Below are positions 17,142 to 26,584 of a DNA stretch of 64,000 bases, one piece after another. The notes under the pieces are model-generated. The model did not search any database. It was not told the origin of the DNA and saw only the letters and a list, made by a program, of their open reading frames with translations. Within the stretch, counting starts at the first letter, position 1. Each line of letters begins with the position of its first letter. Location of the stretch: contig DCMZ01000003.1 in NCBI GenBank assembly GCA_002321895.1, positions 725,646 to 789,645 of the forward strand, read 5' to 3'. Position numbers and translations under genes: made by a program. Source of the stretch: Bdellovibrionaceae bacterium UBA1609. GTDB lineage: Bacteria > Bdellovibrionota > Bdellovibrionia > Bdellovibrionales > UBA1609.

Positions 17142-18980
17142 CTAAAGTGTCGGTCTAGGGTTTGAGGGAGTTTGTGTTTCTGTTGACTCTGTATCGCGCG
17201 AAGGTAAAAAGCCCCCGGCTTGCATACTCCAAAGGCGTGCGTAATGGCCATTTTCTTTTAAAAGTGTTTCGTGACTTCCATCTTCTATGATTCGCCCTTC
17301 ATTAAAAACCAAAATTCGATCCAAATGGGAGATGGTGGATAGTCGATGAGCCACAACAATCACCGTTTTGTCCTTCATGATAGTGTCCAGAGTGTTTTGA
17401 ATGGCCTTCTCAGTGATGGAATCTAGACTGGAAGTGGCTTCATCCATAACAAGGAGGGGGGCGTCTTTTAAGATGGCACGAGAAATGGCAACTCTCTGTC
17501 TTTGTCCTCCAGAAAGTTTAACTCCTCTTTCGCCCACAAGAGATTGGTATCCATCTTCAGTTTCTAAAATAAAATCATGGGCGTGGGCCATACGAGCGGC
17601 CTCTTTAACTTGTTCATCTGTAGCAGATGGGTTGCCGTAGCGAATGTTCTCTAGCAGAGTTCGGTGAAACAACACCGGGTCTTGAGGAATCATACTAATC
17701 GAGGATCTTAAGCTATCTTGGGTGTGGGTTTGGATGTTTTGATCATCAATGGAGATTTGTCCTTCCTGAATATCAAATAGGCGTAAAATGAGATTTACAA
17801 AGGTGGTTTTTCCAGAGCCGGAAAATCCCACCAGGCCCACTTTTTCACCGGGTTTAATTTTGACGTTTAAATTTTCGAAAACCGATTTACCCTCGGCATA
17901 TGAAAAACAGACATCTTTAAACTCAAGCGCACCATCTTTAGCCACCAGGTCTTTGGCATTTTCCATATCCTGAATTTCATGAGGTTTAACAAGAATCTTC
18001 ACTCCGTCACTAATATTACCCATGTATTCGAAAAACTCCAAAAAGCGTCGGGACAATCCGCGGGAATCATCTATGATCACCAAAGATAAAGTAGCCACCA
18101 TGGCAAAGCTTCCAACGGAAATGGCTCCATCTCGAAACAGAACTAGTGCGTAGACGATGGTGCCAAGTTGTAGGATGAGTCCTGCAATGAATTGAAACCA
18201 ACGCATTTTTTCAAAAAACCACATGGTCTCGGTGGCTTTTTCCACCTCAACGTCTAATTGTTTATTGAGGCGGTGCCTTTCAAAAGGGAGTCGGGCAAAA
18301 AGTTTAGTGTTCATAACATTGGTGACGGCGTCCACTATGTGTCCAGTGGTTCGACTGCGTTCTGCTGCAAAAGTTCTTGAATACTTCTGGCAACGGGTAG
18401 CGAGCAAAAAAGATATTGATACGTAAACAAACACCCAGAAGGCTAGAAATAAAGCTAAACCAGAGTTCGCGGAATAGAGTAGGAATAAAGTGACACAAAA
18501 ACTGACAGCGACAGGAAGAAAGTCAAACATCACTGTCCACAGGCCATGGTTTACACCCATAGAGACTTCATTGATTCGATTGGCCAGAGAGCCGGAAAAA
18601 TTGGAAATAAAATATCTATGAGATTGATATTGCAAGTAATGGTAAATTTTCTCACGAGTCATTTTTCTCAGTCGAGGGCCAAAATACACAAGTAGCGCCC
18701 CACTTGCTCTTGAGAAAACCAAAATGCCAAGACACATCCAGGCAAAAAATGAAAGTGGACCATTCAGGTAGTCAAACAATTGATCCTTAGGGCCGTCGAA
18801 AGCCACGGCTCCGTCTAAAATTTCTTTAAAAGAATAAGGGATGAGTATCTGACAGGCCTTCTGCGCGATTTCCATAGAGGCCATTAGGCCTATGAGCCAT
18901 TTAAAACTTCTTAAGAAATGCAAAACGAAGGGCCAAGGTTGGGTCGGGAGCTGCGGAATGGTTCGGGATGGATTTTCCAT
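17142..18980 (-). CDS. ABC exporter, fused membrane and ATPase domains
   Basis: This half-transporter of about 612 residues is MsbA/LmrA-like. Six membrane helices (about residues 30-320) are followed by an ATPase with Walker A FSGSGKTT (about 391-398), signature LSGGQ in VKLSGGQRQRVAISRA, Walker B LLVMDEATSSLD and the H-loop VAHRLST. The start is taken at ATG 18980, preceded by GAGG; an in-frame ATG five codons upstream (18995) is possible but lacks a ribosome site. Substrates of such exporters include lipids and drugs and cannot be predicted. Same transcription unit as the downstream M48 lipoprotein. Confidence 0.9.
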   Translation of the reverse strand: MENPSRTIPQLPTQPWPFVLHFLRSFKWLIGLMASMEIAQKACQILIPYSFKEILDGAVAFDGPKDQLFDYLNGPLSFFAWMCLGILVFSRASGALLVYFGPRLRKMTREKIYHYLQYQSHRYFISNFSGSLANRINEVSMGVNHGLWTVMFDFLPVAVSFCVTLFLLYSANSGLALFLAFWVFVYVSISFLLATRCQKYSRTFAAERSRTTGHIVDAVTNVMNTKLFARLPFERHRLNKQLDVEVEKATETMWFFEKMRWFQFIAGLILQLGTIVYALVLFRDGAISVGSFAMVATLSLVIIDDSRGLSRRFLEFFEYMGNISDGVKILVKPHEIQDMENAKDLVAKDGALEFKDVCFSYAEGKSVFENLNVKIKPGEKVGLVGFSGSGKTTFVNLILRLFDIQEGQISIDDQNIQTHTQDSLRSSISMIPQDPVLFHRTLLENIRYGNPSATDEQVKEAARMAHAHDFILETEDGYQSLVGERGVKLSGGQRQRVAISRAILKDAPLLVMDEATSSLDSITEKAIQNTLDTIMKDKTVIVVAHRLSTISHLDRILVFNEGRIIEDGSHETLLKENGHYARLWSMQAGGFLPSRDTESTETQTPSNPRPTL

Positions 18981-19171
18981 ATTCAATGGCCTCATAAGGA
19001 TTACATGTTGGTACGACCACTATGGACCGGGCAGAGTTGTCTAGGGATGTGTGGCGAGTCATTTATATACAACACAAATGTATACAAGCGAAGGGAAATC
19101 AATGGTTGGCGCTTGGCATAGGATCTGGCATAGGAGGGAAAAAGATACTACAATTTTGTCCGGAGGCAGAT

Positions 19172-19678
19172 ATGAAATCGTCAAGACTAACCAAGCCAGT
19201 AAAAATCATTGGTTGGCGTGAATGGGTGGGGTTACCTGAGCTGGGCGTAAAATCTATAAAAGCGAAGGTAGATACGGGTGCACGATCCTCATCATTGCAT
19301 GCTTTCGATATGGTGGTTTTTAAGCGAGGCTCCAAGGAATATGTAAATTTTAAAATACATCCTATTCAAAAAAGTTCTGCTAAAACAAAGCGGTGTGAAG
19401 CACGAGTTATGGAGTATCGACAGGTAAAAAGCTCAAACGGTCACACTGAAAAACGCCCTGTTATTCTTACCACCTTAAAGTTAATGGGAGAGGAGTGGCC
19501 CATCGAACTCACTTTAACAAACAGAGATGAAATGGGCTTTAGAATGTTGCTTGGTCGAGAGAGTTTCCGCAGACGTTATTTAGTAGATGCCGGAAAGTCT
19601 TATTATGGCGGACAGCCTCTTGAGAAAAAATCATCCAGCAAAAAGAAAAAAACCAAAAAGAAAGCGACAGTTAAATGA
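19172..19678 (+). CDS. RimB-like ATP-dependent zinc protease-type (retropepsin-like) protein
   Basis: The start is ATG 19172, five bases after GGAGG; the frame is open further upstream but with no site. The 168-residue protein has the family hallmark IKAKVDTGARSSSLHA (a pepsin-like D-T-G), then LTLTNRDEMGFRMLLGRESFR, and a very basic Lys-rich tail. The family is listed as putative ATP-dependent zinc protease and is repeatedly found beside rimK, as in the rimABK operons of Pseudomonas. It overlaps the next gene by 4 bases (ATGA), so it is coupled to the ATP-grasp ligase. Protease activity is not proven by sequence. Confidence 0.85.
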   Translation: MKSSRLTKPVKIIGWREWVGLPELGVKSIKAKVDTGARSSSLHAFDMVVFKRGSKEYVNFKIHPIQKSSAKTKRCEARVMEYRQVKSSNGHTEKRPVILTTLKLMGEEWPIELTLTNRDEMGFRMLLGRESFRRRYLVDAGKSYYGGQPLEKKSSSKKKKTKKKATVK

Positions 19679-20856
19679 AGTTAGCAATACTCTCTAGAGA
19701 ACCTAAAAACTATAGCACAAAGCGCCTTTATGAGGCTGCTAAAAAGCGTGGTCACAAGGTGAAAGTGATGAATACTTTAAAGTTTTCTATTGATTTGGAA
19801 GCTGGTAGTCCAGATCTCTACTACGATCAAAAGAGAATCACGCAATACCATGCCGTACTTCCAAGAGTAGGCGCTTCAGTCACTTATTTCGGATCCGCTG
19901 TGGTGAGACAGTTTCAACAGATGGATGTGTTTTGTGCTAACACGGCGGATAGTATTATCAATTCTCGGGATAAACTGAGAAGTTTACAGATTCTTAGCCG
20001 ACATAGGATTGGTATCCCGGCTACAACCTTTGTAAAAGACAAGCATGATGTTATTCCAGCCATTGAAAGAGTGGGAGGGGTTCCTGTTGTTATTAAACTT
20101 CTCGAAGGAACTCAAGGGATCGGGGTGATTTTAGCCCACACTATAGAAATGGCGACTTCCATAATTGAATTGTTACAAAGCCAAAAACAAAACGTTTTGA
20201 TTCAAAAGTTTGTAGCTGAGAGCAAGGGGAAGGATATCCGAGCTATCGTTGTGGGTGATGAGGTTGTGGCTTCCATGCGACGAGTAGCTCAAGGTCAAGA
20301 ATTCCGAAGTAATGTTCATCGTGGTGGGCGTACTGAAAAAGTGGATTTAGATCCTGAGTATAAAGAGACGGCGGTTCGAGCCTGTAAAATTTTAGGTTTG
20401 GGAATTGCTGGAGTGGACATGCTAGAGGGAAAAGACGGTCCTCAAATCATGGAAGTCAATTCTTCTCCCGGCTTAGAAGGTATTGAAAAGTGCACACAAT
20501 TGGATGTGGCGGGAGCTTTTATCGATTATATGCATTACCGGGTGGACTTTCCCGATATTGATGTTCGTCAAAGACTAAATGTGAGTCGTGGTTATGGAGT
20601 TGCTGAGATTTCTGTTCCAAAAGGATCTGCTTATGTGGGAAAAACCATTGAAGAAACAGGCCTCTGGGAAAGTGATGTTAATGTTTTGACTCTGCATAGT
20701 TCTGGTAAAGTTGTACCGAATCCAAAATTATCTCGTACGCTAAAAAATGGTGACCGGATGCTTTGTTTTGGTAAGCTAGAGTCTATGCGAGGATTGGTGC
20801 CTGAACGTGTTAGGAAGCGTCGGCGTCCAAAAATGAAAAAACTGAAAACCCAATAG
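19675..20856 (+). CDS. rimK: RimK-like ATP-grasp ligase with C-terminal RCK-type domain
   Basis: Residues 1-290 form a RimK-type ATP-grasp ligase: a preATP-grasp domain, NSRDKLRSLQILSRHRIGIPAT, the nucleotide lysine in PVVIKLLEGTQGIGV, and the metal-binding IMEVNSSPGLEGIE. RimK enzymes add glutamates to the C-terminus of ribosomal protein S6. The final 90 residues (GVAEISVPKGSAYVGKTIEETGLWESDVNVL...NGDRMLCFG) look like a TrkA-C/RCK_C ligand-binding domain, not present in E. coli RimK (about 300 residues), which suggests allosteric control. It overlaps the RimB-like gene and is followed 31 bases later by an AstE-like gene. Confidence 0.88.
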   Translation: MKLAILSREPKNYSTKRLYEAAKKRGHKVKVMNTLKFSIDLEAGSPDLYYDQKRITQYHAVLPRVGASVTYFGSAVVRQFQQMDVFCANTADSIINSRDKLRSLQILSRHRIGIPATTFVKDKHDVIPAIERVGGVPVVIKLLEGTQGIGVILAHTIEMATSIIELLQSQKQNVLIQKFVAESKGKDIRAIVVGDEVVASMRRVAQGQEFRSNVHRGGRTEKVDLDPEYKETAVRACKILGLGIAGVDMLEGKDGPQIMEVNSSPGLEGIEKCTQLDVAGAFIDYMHYRVDFPDIDVRQRLNVSRGYGVAEISVPKGSAYVGKTIEETGLWESDVNVLTLHSSGKVVPNPKLSRTLKNGDRMLCFGKLESMRGLVPERVRKRRRPKMKKLKTQ

Positions 20857-20887
20857 TGGATTTTGAATAGGTAAGTCCGAGTCCTTT

Positions 20888-21898
20888 ATGGCTAAAAGAA
20901 ATGTGAATATTCTTAAAATTGGTACCGAAAAAATTCGTTTAGGGGAGCGTAAGAAATTTCAACTAGAAGTTGGCTCCCTATATGACTACACAAAATTGAA
21001 TATACCCATTGAGGTGATTCGTGGCAAAGAAGATGGGCCAACGCTCTTTATATCGGCGGCCATTCATGGCGATGAAATCAACGGGGTGGAAATATTAAAG
21101 CGGCTCTTGCAAAGACCAGTGTTAAATCGCCTAAAAGGTACATTGATAGCAGTACCGGTGGTCAATGTTTTTGGTTTCAATAATAAATCCAGATACTTGC
21201 CTGACAGAAGAGACTTGAATAGATCTTTCCCAGGGAGCTCTAAGGGGTCTTTGGCATCTCGTCTGGCTTATATTTTTACAAAAGAAATCGTTAACAAGTG
21301 CACTCACGGTATTGATTTACATACGGGTGCCATTCATAGATCGAATTTATCACAAATTCGTGCTTGTTTAGATGATCCAATCACCAATGACATTGCCAAA
21401 CAATTTGGTGTTCCCGTTTTGATAAATTCTCAATTGAGAGATGGTTCTCTTAGAGAAGCCGCACGTAAAAAGAATGTGAAAATGCTTCTTTTTGAAGGTG
21501 GGGAAGCTCTAAGGTTTAATGAAAATGTCATTAAATCTGGCTTAAATGGCTGTCTTTCTGTGATGAGGTATATCGGAATGTTGCCTCCAGTTCGTTCCAG
21601 TTCTGCTTTAGAAAAGCGGCAAGCAAAGGCCTATGTGGCCAAGGATAGCTTTTGGGTGCGTGCTGGACACAGTGGTTCCTTTCGCAGTCGTAAAAAATTG
21701 GGAGATTCAGTAGTCAAAGGTGATATTCTAGCAGTCATTTCTGATCCCTTTGGAGCTCAGTCCGTGAATATTGTGGCTCCAGAAGAAGGTATCGTAGTTG
21801 GCAAGAGTACAATTCCTTTGGTGAACCGCGGAGATGCTGTTTTTCATGTGGCTACATTTAGAAATGTTAAAAAAGTGAAAACAGAGTTGGATCTATAG
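20888..21898 (+). CDS. Succinylglutamate desuccinylase/aspartoacylase-family protein
   Basis: This 336-residue member of the M14-like AstE/AspA family has zinc ligands H60 and E63 in AAIHGDEINGVE and the third histidine in HGIDLHTG, with the substrate Arg-Asn region RDLNRSFPG. The C-terminal 90 residues (DSFWVRAGHSGSFRSRKKLGDSVVKGDILAVI...PEEGIVVG) form a biotinyl-like beta domain. Such proteins are common neighbours of rimK and are thought to remove or process glutamate-type modifications, but that link is inference. It forms one unit with the two upstream genes. Confidence 0.87.
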   Translation: MAKRNVNILKIGTEKIRLGERKKFQLEVGSLYDYTKLNIPIEVIRGKEDGPTLFISAAIHGDEINGVEILKRLLQRPVLNRLKGTLIAVPVVNVFGFNNKSRYLPDRRDLNRSFPGSSKGSLASRLAYIFTKEIVNKCTHGIDLHTGAIHRSNLSQIRACLDDPITNDIAKQFGVPVLINSQLRDGSLREAARKKNVKMLLFEGGEALRFNENVIKSGLNGCLSVMRYIGMLPPVRSSSALEKRQAKAYVAKDSFWVRAGHSGSFRSRKKLGDSVVKGDILAVISDPFGAQSVNIVAPEEGIVVGKSTIPLVNRGDAVFHVATFRNVKKVKTELDL

Positions 21899-21965
21899 AG
21901 TCACTTTTTTCTATGTAACTTTTGATCGGTTTTAGCGCAATTCTATGCAGGAGGGCGCTATAGCC

Positions 21966-23246
21966 GTGAGTATTCCGTTCGTTCCACTATCTAAACTATT
22001 GATTTTCCTTACCTTAGTCATGGGTTTTAAGAGTGTCGCGGCTATGGAGCTCCAGATTAAAGAAATTCATATCAAAGGAAATCATCGTACAGAGAGTTTT
22101 GTGATTGAACGAGAGCTGGGATTCAAGTCCGGAGAGAGGGTTGCACAGGATGATCTTGAATTAGGTATCAGTAATATTCGAAACACAAATCTATTTTCCT
22201 CCATTAATTATGACGTAAACGCAGATGGAGAACTATCCATCTTGGCGGAAGAGCGCTGGACCACGATTCCTATTTTTAAATTTTCATCTGGTGGTGGTGT
22301 AGATCAAACCATAGCGGGAGTTTATGATCCTAATGTTTTTGGCAAATACATTGAACTCGGCACCCAGTACGAAAAATTAGGAGATATCGAGAGTGGTGTA
22401 ATTTGGTTTAAAAATCCAAGGTTATTTAATCAGAGAACCGGTATCGATGTTCAGTTTTGGGAAACCAATAGGCTCCGCACCATTTACGCTCAAAACTCAG
22501 AGGATTTTGAAATTGAAAATGGCTTTGTAAGGGAGAGGACGAAGTTCTATTTAGGGCTAATGCATGAATGGAGCCCAAGATTAGTAACCAAAATGTTCTA
22601 TGAATATAATGATGATCGGTTTTCCAATGAATTGGTTGGCGATGAGATTAGAGATGAGGTGACAGATTTAATTTTACCAGAATCCACGATGTACCATTTT
22701 GTGGGATTAGGATTAGATCTTGGAAGGATCAATTATCATTCTTATCGCCAAGATGGAAGCTTGTTAAGCATTGATCTGAAAGAAGGTATATCCTCAGGGG
22801 AAGAACGCAATTTTACACAATTTGACCTAGAGTTTAACCATTACAAAACCATTTGGGGGCGATCTACGTTTGCCCAAAGATTTATGCTTGGGTTTAACGA
22901 TTCGCCTGCAAAAGAGTATTATTACTATCTTGGGGGGTTGGATAAAGTCCGGGGATATTCGGATAATCGATTCCTAGGCCGATTTTTTTGGTTATCAAAC
23001 ACTGAGCTTCGAAAGCCAGTTGTAGAGAATCCGAACTATGTATTGCAGGCCACCGGGTTTTTAGATCTTGCATCCGTGGATACAAAGTTTTCCAATCTTG
23101 CAGATGCCAGTGGTGCTAGTGTTGGTGTGGGAATAAGAATTATTTTACCGAAAGTTTATCGGTTTGTATTGCGTTTGGATTATGCATACCGATTAGTAGA
23201 TGAGGACGATCAAAATATTAGCTTTGGTGTGCAGCAATTTTTCTGA
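21966..23246 (+). CDS. Omp85/BamA-like outer-membrane protein with single POTRA
   Basis: The start is GTG 21966, with GGAGGG 10 bases upstream; that site lies inside the frame opened by an ATG at 21945, so the shorter form is preferred. A signal peptide (FLTLVMGFKSVAA) is followed by one POTRA domain (LQIKEIHIKGNHRTESFVIERELGFKSGERV) and a 16-strand-like surface-antigen barrel carrying the L6 motif VRGY in GLDKVRGYSDNRF, ending in a C-terminal Phe (FGVQQFF). At about 426 residues it is far shorter than BamA (about 800 residues, five POTRAs), so it is a TamA/ShlB-like or novel small Omp85 protein. It is on the same strand as the RND pump genes but 224 bases away. Confidence 0.82.
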   Translation: MSIPFVPLSKLLIFLTLVMGFKSVAAMELQIKEIHIKGNHRTESFVIERELGFKSGERVAQDDLELGISNIRNTNLFSSINYDVNADGELSILAEERWTTIPIFKFSSGGGVDQTIAGVYDPNVFGKYIELGTQYEKLGDIESGVIWFKNPRLFNQRTGIDVQFWETNRLRTIYAQNSEDFEIENGFVRERTKFYLGLMHEWSPRLVTKMFYEYNDDRFSNELVGDEIRDEVTDLILPESTMYHFVGLGLDLGRINYHSYRQDGSLLSIDLKEGISSGEERNFTQFDLEFNHYKTIWGRSTFAQRFMLGFNDSPAKEYYYYLGGLDKVRGYSDNRFLGRFFWLSNTELRKPVVENPNYVLQATGFLDLASVDTKFSNLADASGASVGVGIRIILPKVYRFVLRLDYAYRLVDEDDQNISFGVQQFF

Positions 23247-23470
23247 TGATATAAGAAAAATGTTGAGACAGTGTGGAAGCCAAAATTTAGTTTCTAGTTT
23301 TAAGGCAGAGGAATCACCCTACATTAGTCTAAGTGTGTGGATATAAGTAGATAACTAGAAATTATGGTGTTGAGGAGCAAACGATAAAACCTCTTTAAAA
23401 TTTTAAAACAGTTACGGCCGGTTTGTGTTTAGGATAGAATATCTCTTAGTAAATTGCAGAGGAGATATAT

Positions 23471-26400
23471 CTGAGAAGCCTCGTTGAGTATTTCACAAAC
23501 CGACCTGTAGTAGCCAATGTAATGATGTTCGGAATGATAGCTATGGCTATTGTCTTTTGGGATCAAATTGGTAAAGAAGAAATGCCAGATTTTGCTATGG
23601 AGTCCATTCGGATTTCTATTCCCTACCGGGGAGCTTCGGCCGAAGATGTGGAGTTATTTGTCACAAAACCAGTGGAGGAGCAACTTAAGGGGATCTCCGG
23701 ATTGGATGAGGTGAGTTCAACCTCATCTTATGGATCGAGCTCATTTCGAATTAATTTCGAGGCTGGTACTCCAAACCTACAGGAGAAAATACAGGAAGTG
23801 AAGGATGCGGTCGATGCAGCTGAATTTCCCAGTGAAGCCGACGATCCTACCTATCGACAATTTCGAAGTTCTGAAAAAGCCATCATTGATCTGGGTTTTT
23901 ATCTCGAAGACAAAGAGATACTAACGGTAGAAGAAAGGGCTCAGTTACAGCATTTGGTACTAGCGTTTAAAAACAAGGTTTTAAATTTAAAAGAAATAAG
24001 TGGTGTAGATACGAGTGGATATCTAAGGCCTGAATTGCAGATTAGGGTTGAGCCGGAGCAATTGAAATCCTATGAGGTTTCCATGGACCAGGTGAGAAGC
24101 CAGGTTGTTGAGAAACATGTTCGGCGACCACTGGGGAGTTTGCAAGATAAGGGTGAGTCGGATGTCACCATTGTTTCTGAACTCGATAATATTGAAGCTT
24201 TAGAGAATGTTATTGTTTCTAGCGGTTTTGAAGGGCAACAGGTAAAGCTGGCTAGAGTGGCAAAGGTTGGACATGGTTTCGAAAAAAGTAATACGATTTA
24301 CAAAATTTTTGGGCGTGAAGGTGTTATTTTAAATCTGACAAAAAGTGCAAGTGCTGACATTCTTTCTGCGCAAGAGTCAGTGGTGAATTTCGTGCACCAG
24401 TTTGCAGAGGATAATAAGGATTCGGGGTTGCGGATCTCGATGATGGATGATGAGTCTTATGATGTTCGAAATCGCCTAGAAATCATTGGTGCCAATGGGT
24501 TAATTGGTTTTTTACTTATTGTAGTGGTCTTGTTTCTATTTCTTGATTTTAAGTCAGGAATTTGGGTGGCCATGGGAATTCCATTTTCTTTAGCTTTTAC
24601 ACTAATTAGTGCATTTGTGTTGGGTTACACAGTTAACAATATGACTTTGGCGGCCATCATTGTGGTTTTAGGTGTAGTGGTGGATGATGCCATTATTGTA
24701 GCTGAAAATATTTCGCGAAGGATGACAAAGGCAGGGCCCGAAGGTGCGGTTGAAGCTACATATAATGTAATTCATCCGGTCATTGCGAGTGTACTGACAA
24801 CCTGTATTGCCTTTGTGCCACTCTATTACTTCAGTGGTCGGTTTGGATTGCTGATCAAATACCTTCCACTAGTGATATTTTTGATGTTGGCTGCAAGCTT
24901 GATCGAATCCTTTTTTATTCTACCAAGCCATATGGCGCATGGTTTGCCTTGGGACCGATGGACGAAGAATAGAGGTGAGAGGTTCGCAAAGCGGCGAACT
25001 GAAATTACCGAAAAAATAGAACGTTCTTATAAGAAACTTGTTCGATCTATTTTAGATCAACGAAAATATGTCTTTTCTGTATTTCTGCTGCTGCTGGTGG
25101 GATCTTCTTATCTCTATAGTAATCATTTGAAGTATTCAATGTTTCCTCGAGAAGAATCAAAGGATTTTAGGGTCAAGGTAGTAGCTGCAGAAGACCTTAA
25201 TAGATATGAGATGGCCCGAAAGGTCCGAGAAGTGGAGGACGTATTTGCCAAGCATCCACACACAGTAGGTACCATTGCGCAAATTGGACAAAGTCGTAGA
25301 GGTGGAGAGGTCCGCGAAAATGAGGCCACTTTAAGAGTGGAGGTGGTTCCACGAGGAGAGCGTAGTGTGTCACTCAATAAGATGTTTGAGCAGTGGGAGA
25401 AGGAGTTTGAATCTCTCAAAGGATTTGAACAGATTAAGCTGTTTAAGAGCCGATGGGGATCCGATAGTGGAAGTGCTATAGCGATTGAGGTTCAAGAGAA
25501 TAATGATGTTTTACGCGCTCAAATTGCAGATCGTTTACAGGCGGCTATGCAGGGAGTGAAAGGTCTCTCTGGTGTTGAGATAGAGCGCCCTAGAACAAAA
25601 GATGAGATTCGCATGAAAATCAATACGGATGAAGCCAGTCGATTGTCTGTTAAGTACGATCAATTGTCTTCTGTTCTCCGATCTTACATTGAGGGAGACA
25701 TTCTCTATACGCTTAACTCTGGTGAAGAGGAAGTGGATGTGCGATTAACTAGTAATACTGAGTCAAAAGATAACTCAGAAGATCTATTAGATTTGACCGT
25801 AGCAAATACCAGTAACTATTTGGTGCCGATTCGACAACTCATCAATGTGGAAGTTGGAAAGAAGCCCTCAAACATACAGAGGGTAAACTATAAAAGAACC
25901 ACCATGGTTTACGCGGATTTGGAAAAGAACACAAGTATAACGCCTCTGGAAATAGCGGACCATCTTGAGGCAGATGTGTTCCCCAAGGTTCTAAAAGGTG
26001 CTCCTGCAGCGACACTGCGTTTTCGCGGAGAAGTGGAGGAATCAAGGGAATCGCAATCTGAGTTTGGACTTTCCATATTAACAGTTCTGGTTCTCATCTA
26101 TATACTTTTAGTATTCCTATTTGATTCTATATGGACGCCTTTTCTCATTGGAGCCATTATCCCTTTTGGGGTGGTCGGTGCGACCTTTGCATTTGCAGCT
26201 CATGGGATTGAGCAGTACGGCTTCTTTGCCGTTGTTGGTATTTTGGGAATGATAGGGGTAATTATAAATGACTCCATTGTTTTAATAGATAAGTTAAAAA
26301 GTAGTATGGATTTTACGGAGGGTTCTCTAGATAAGCTATTTGATCAAATCGCTGAAATTTCGTCTACACGATTGAGGGCCGTTGTGGTGACAACATTAAC

Positions 26401-26584
26401 TACTGTTGCAGGTGTTTTTCCAACAGCCTATGGCATTGGAGGATATGATTCTATGTTGGCGGAAATGATGATGGCTATGGGATGGGGTCTTCTTTTTGGT
26501 ATGTTTATAACTTTAGTTTTAGTTCCATGTCTCTATAGTTTGGCAGTGCAGATTAAGCGTTTTGCGGAAGGAGCTACCCAGTGA
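23471..26584 (+). CDS. RND-family efflux/transport permease, probable CTG start
   Basis: This is a full-length RND permease. The conventional ATG at 23522 would begin inside the first membrane helix; reading upstream in frame from a CTG at 23471 gives RSLVEYFTNRPVVANVMMFG, the normal RND N-terminus, and the CTG is preceded at 7 bases by AGAGGAG. The next in-frame stop is at 23450. I therefore propose CTG initiation and about 1037 residues. The proton-relay pair is present in VVLGVVVDDAIIVAENI, and a second-half counterpart lies in GVIINDSIVLIDKL. Two large periplasmic loops are intact. It overlaps the TolC-like gene (GTGA). No adaptor (MFP) gene is nearby. Confidence 0.88.
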   Translation: MRSLVEYFTNRPVVANVMMFGMIAMAIVFWDQIGKEEMPDFAMESIRISIPYRGASAEDVELFVTKPVEEQLKGISGLDEVSSTSSYGSSSFRINFEAGTPNLQEKIQEVKDAVDAAEFPSEADDPTYRQFRSSEKAIIDLGFYLEDKEILTVEERAQLQHLVLAFKNKVLNLKEISGVDTSGYLRPELQIRVEPEQLKSYEVSMDQVRSQVVEKHVRRPLGSLQDKGESDVTIVSELDNIEALENVIVSSGFEGQQVKLARVAKVGHGFEKSNTIYKIFGREGVILNLTKSASADILSAQESVVNFVHQFAEDNKDSGLRISMMDDESYDVRNRLEIIGANGLIGFLLIVVVLFLFLDFKSGIWVAMGIPFSLAFTLISAFVLGYTVNNMTLAAIIVVLGVVVDDAIIVAENISRRMTKAGPEGAVEATYNVIHPVIASVLTTCIAFVPLYYFSGRFGLLIKYLPLVIFLMLAASLIESFFILPSHMAHGLPWDRWTKNRGERFAKRRTEITEKIERSYKKLVRSILDQRKYVFSVFLLLLVGSSYLYSNHLKYSMFPREESKDFRVKVVAAEDLNRYEMARKVREVEDVFAKHPHTVGTIAQIGQSRRGGEVRENEATLRVEVVPRGERSVSLNKMFEQWEKEFESLKGFEQIKLFKSRWGSDSGSAIAIEVQENNDVLRAQIADRLQAAMQGVKGLSGVEIERPRTKDEIRMKINTDEASRLSVKYDQLSSVLRSYIEGDILYTLNSGEEEVDVRLTSNTESKDNSEDLLDLTVANTSNYLVPIRQLINVEVGKKPSNIQRVNYKRTTMVYADLEKNTSITPLEIADHLEADVFPKVLKGAPAATLRFRGEVEESRESQSEFGLSILTVLVLIYILLVFLFDSIWTPFLIGAIIPFGVVGATFAFAAHGIEQYGFFAVVGILGMIGVIINDSIVLIDKLKSSMDFTEGSLDKLFDQIAEISSTRLRAVVVTTLTTVAGVFPTAYGIGGYDSMLAEMMMAMGWGLLFGMFITLVLVPCLYSLAVQIKRFAEGATQ

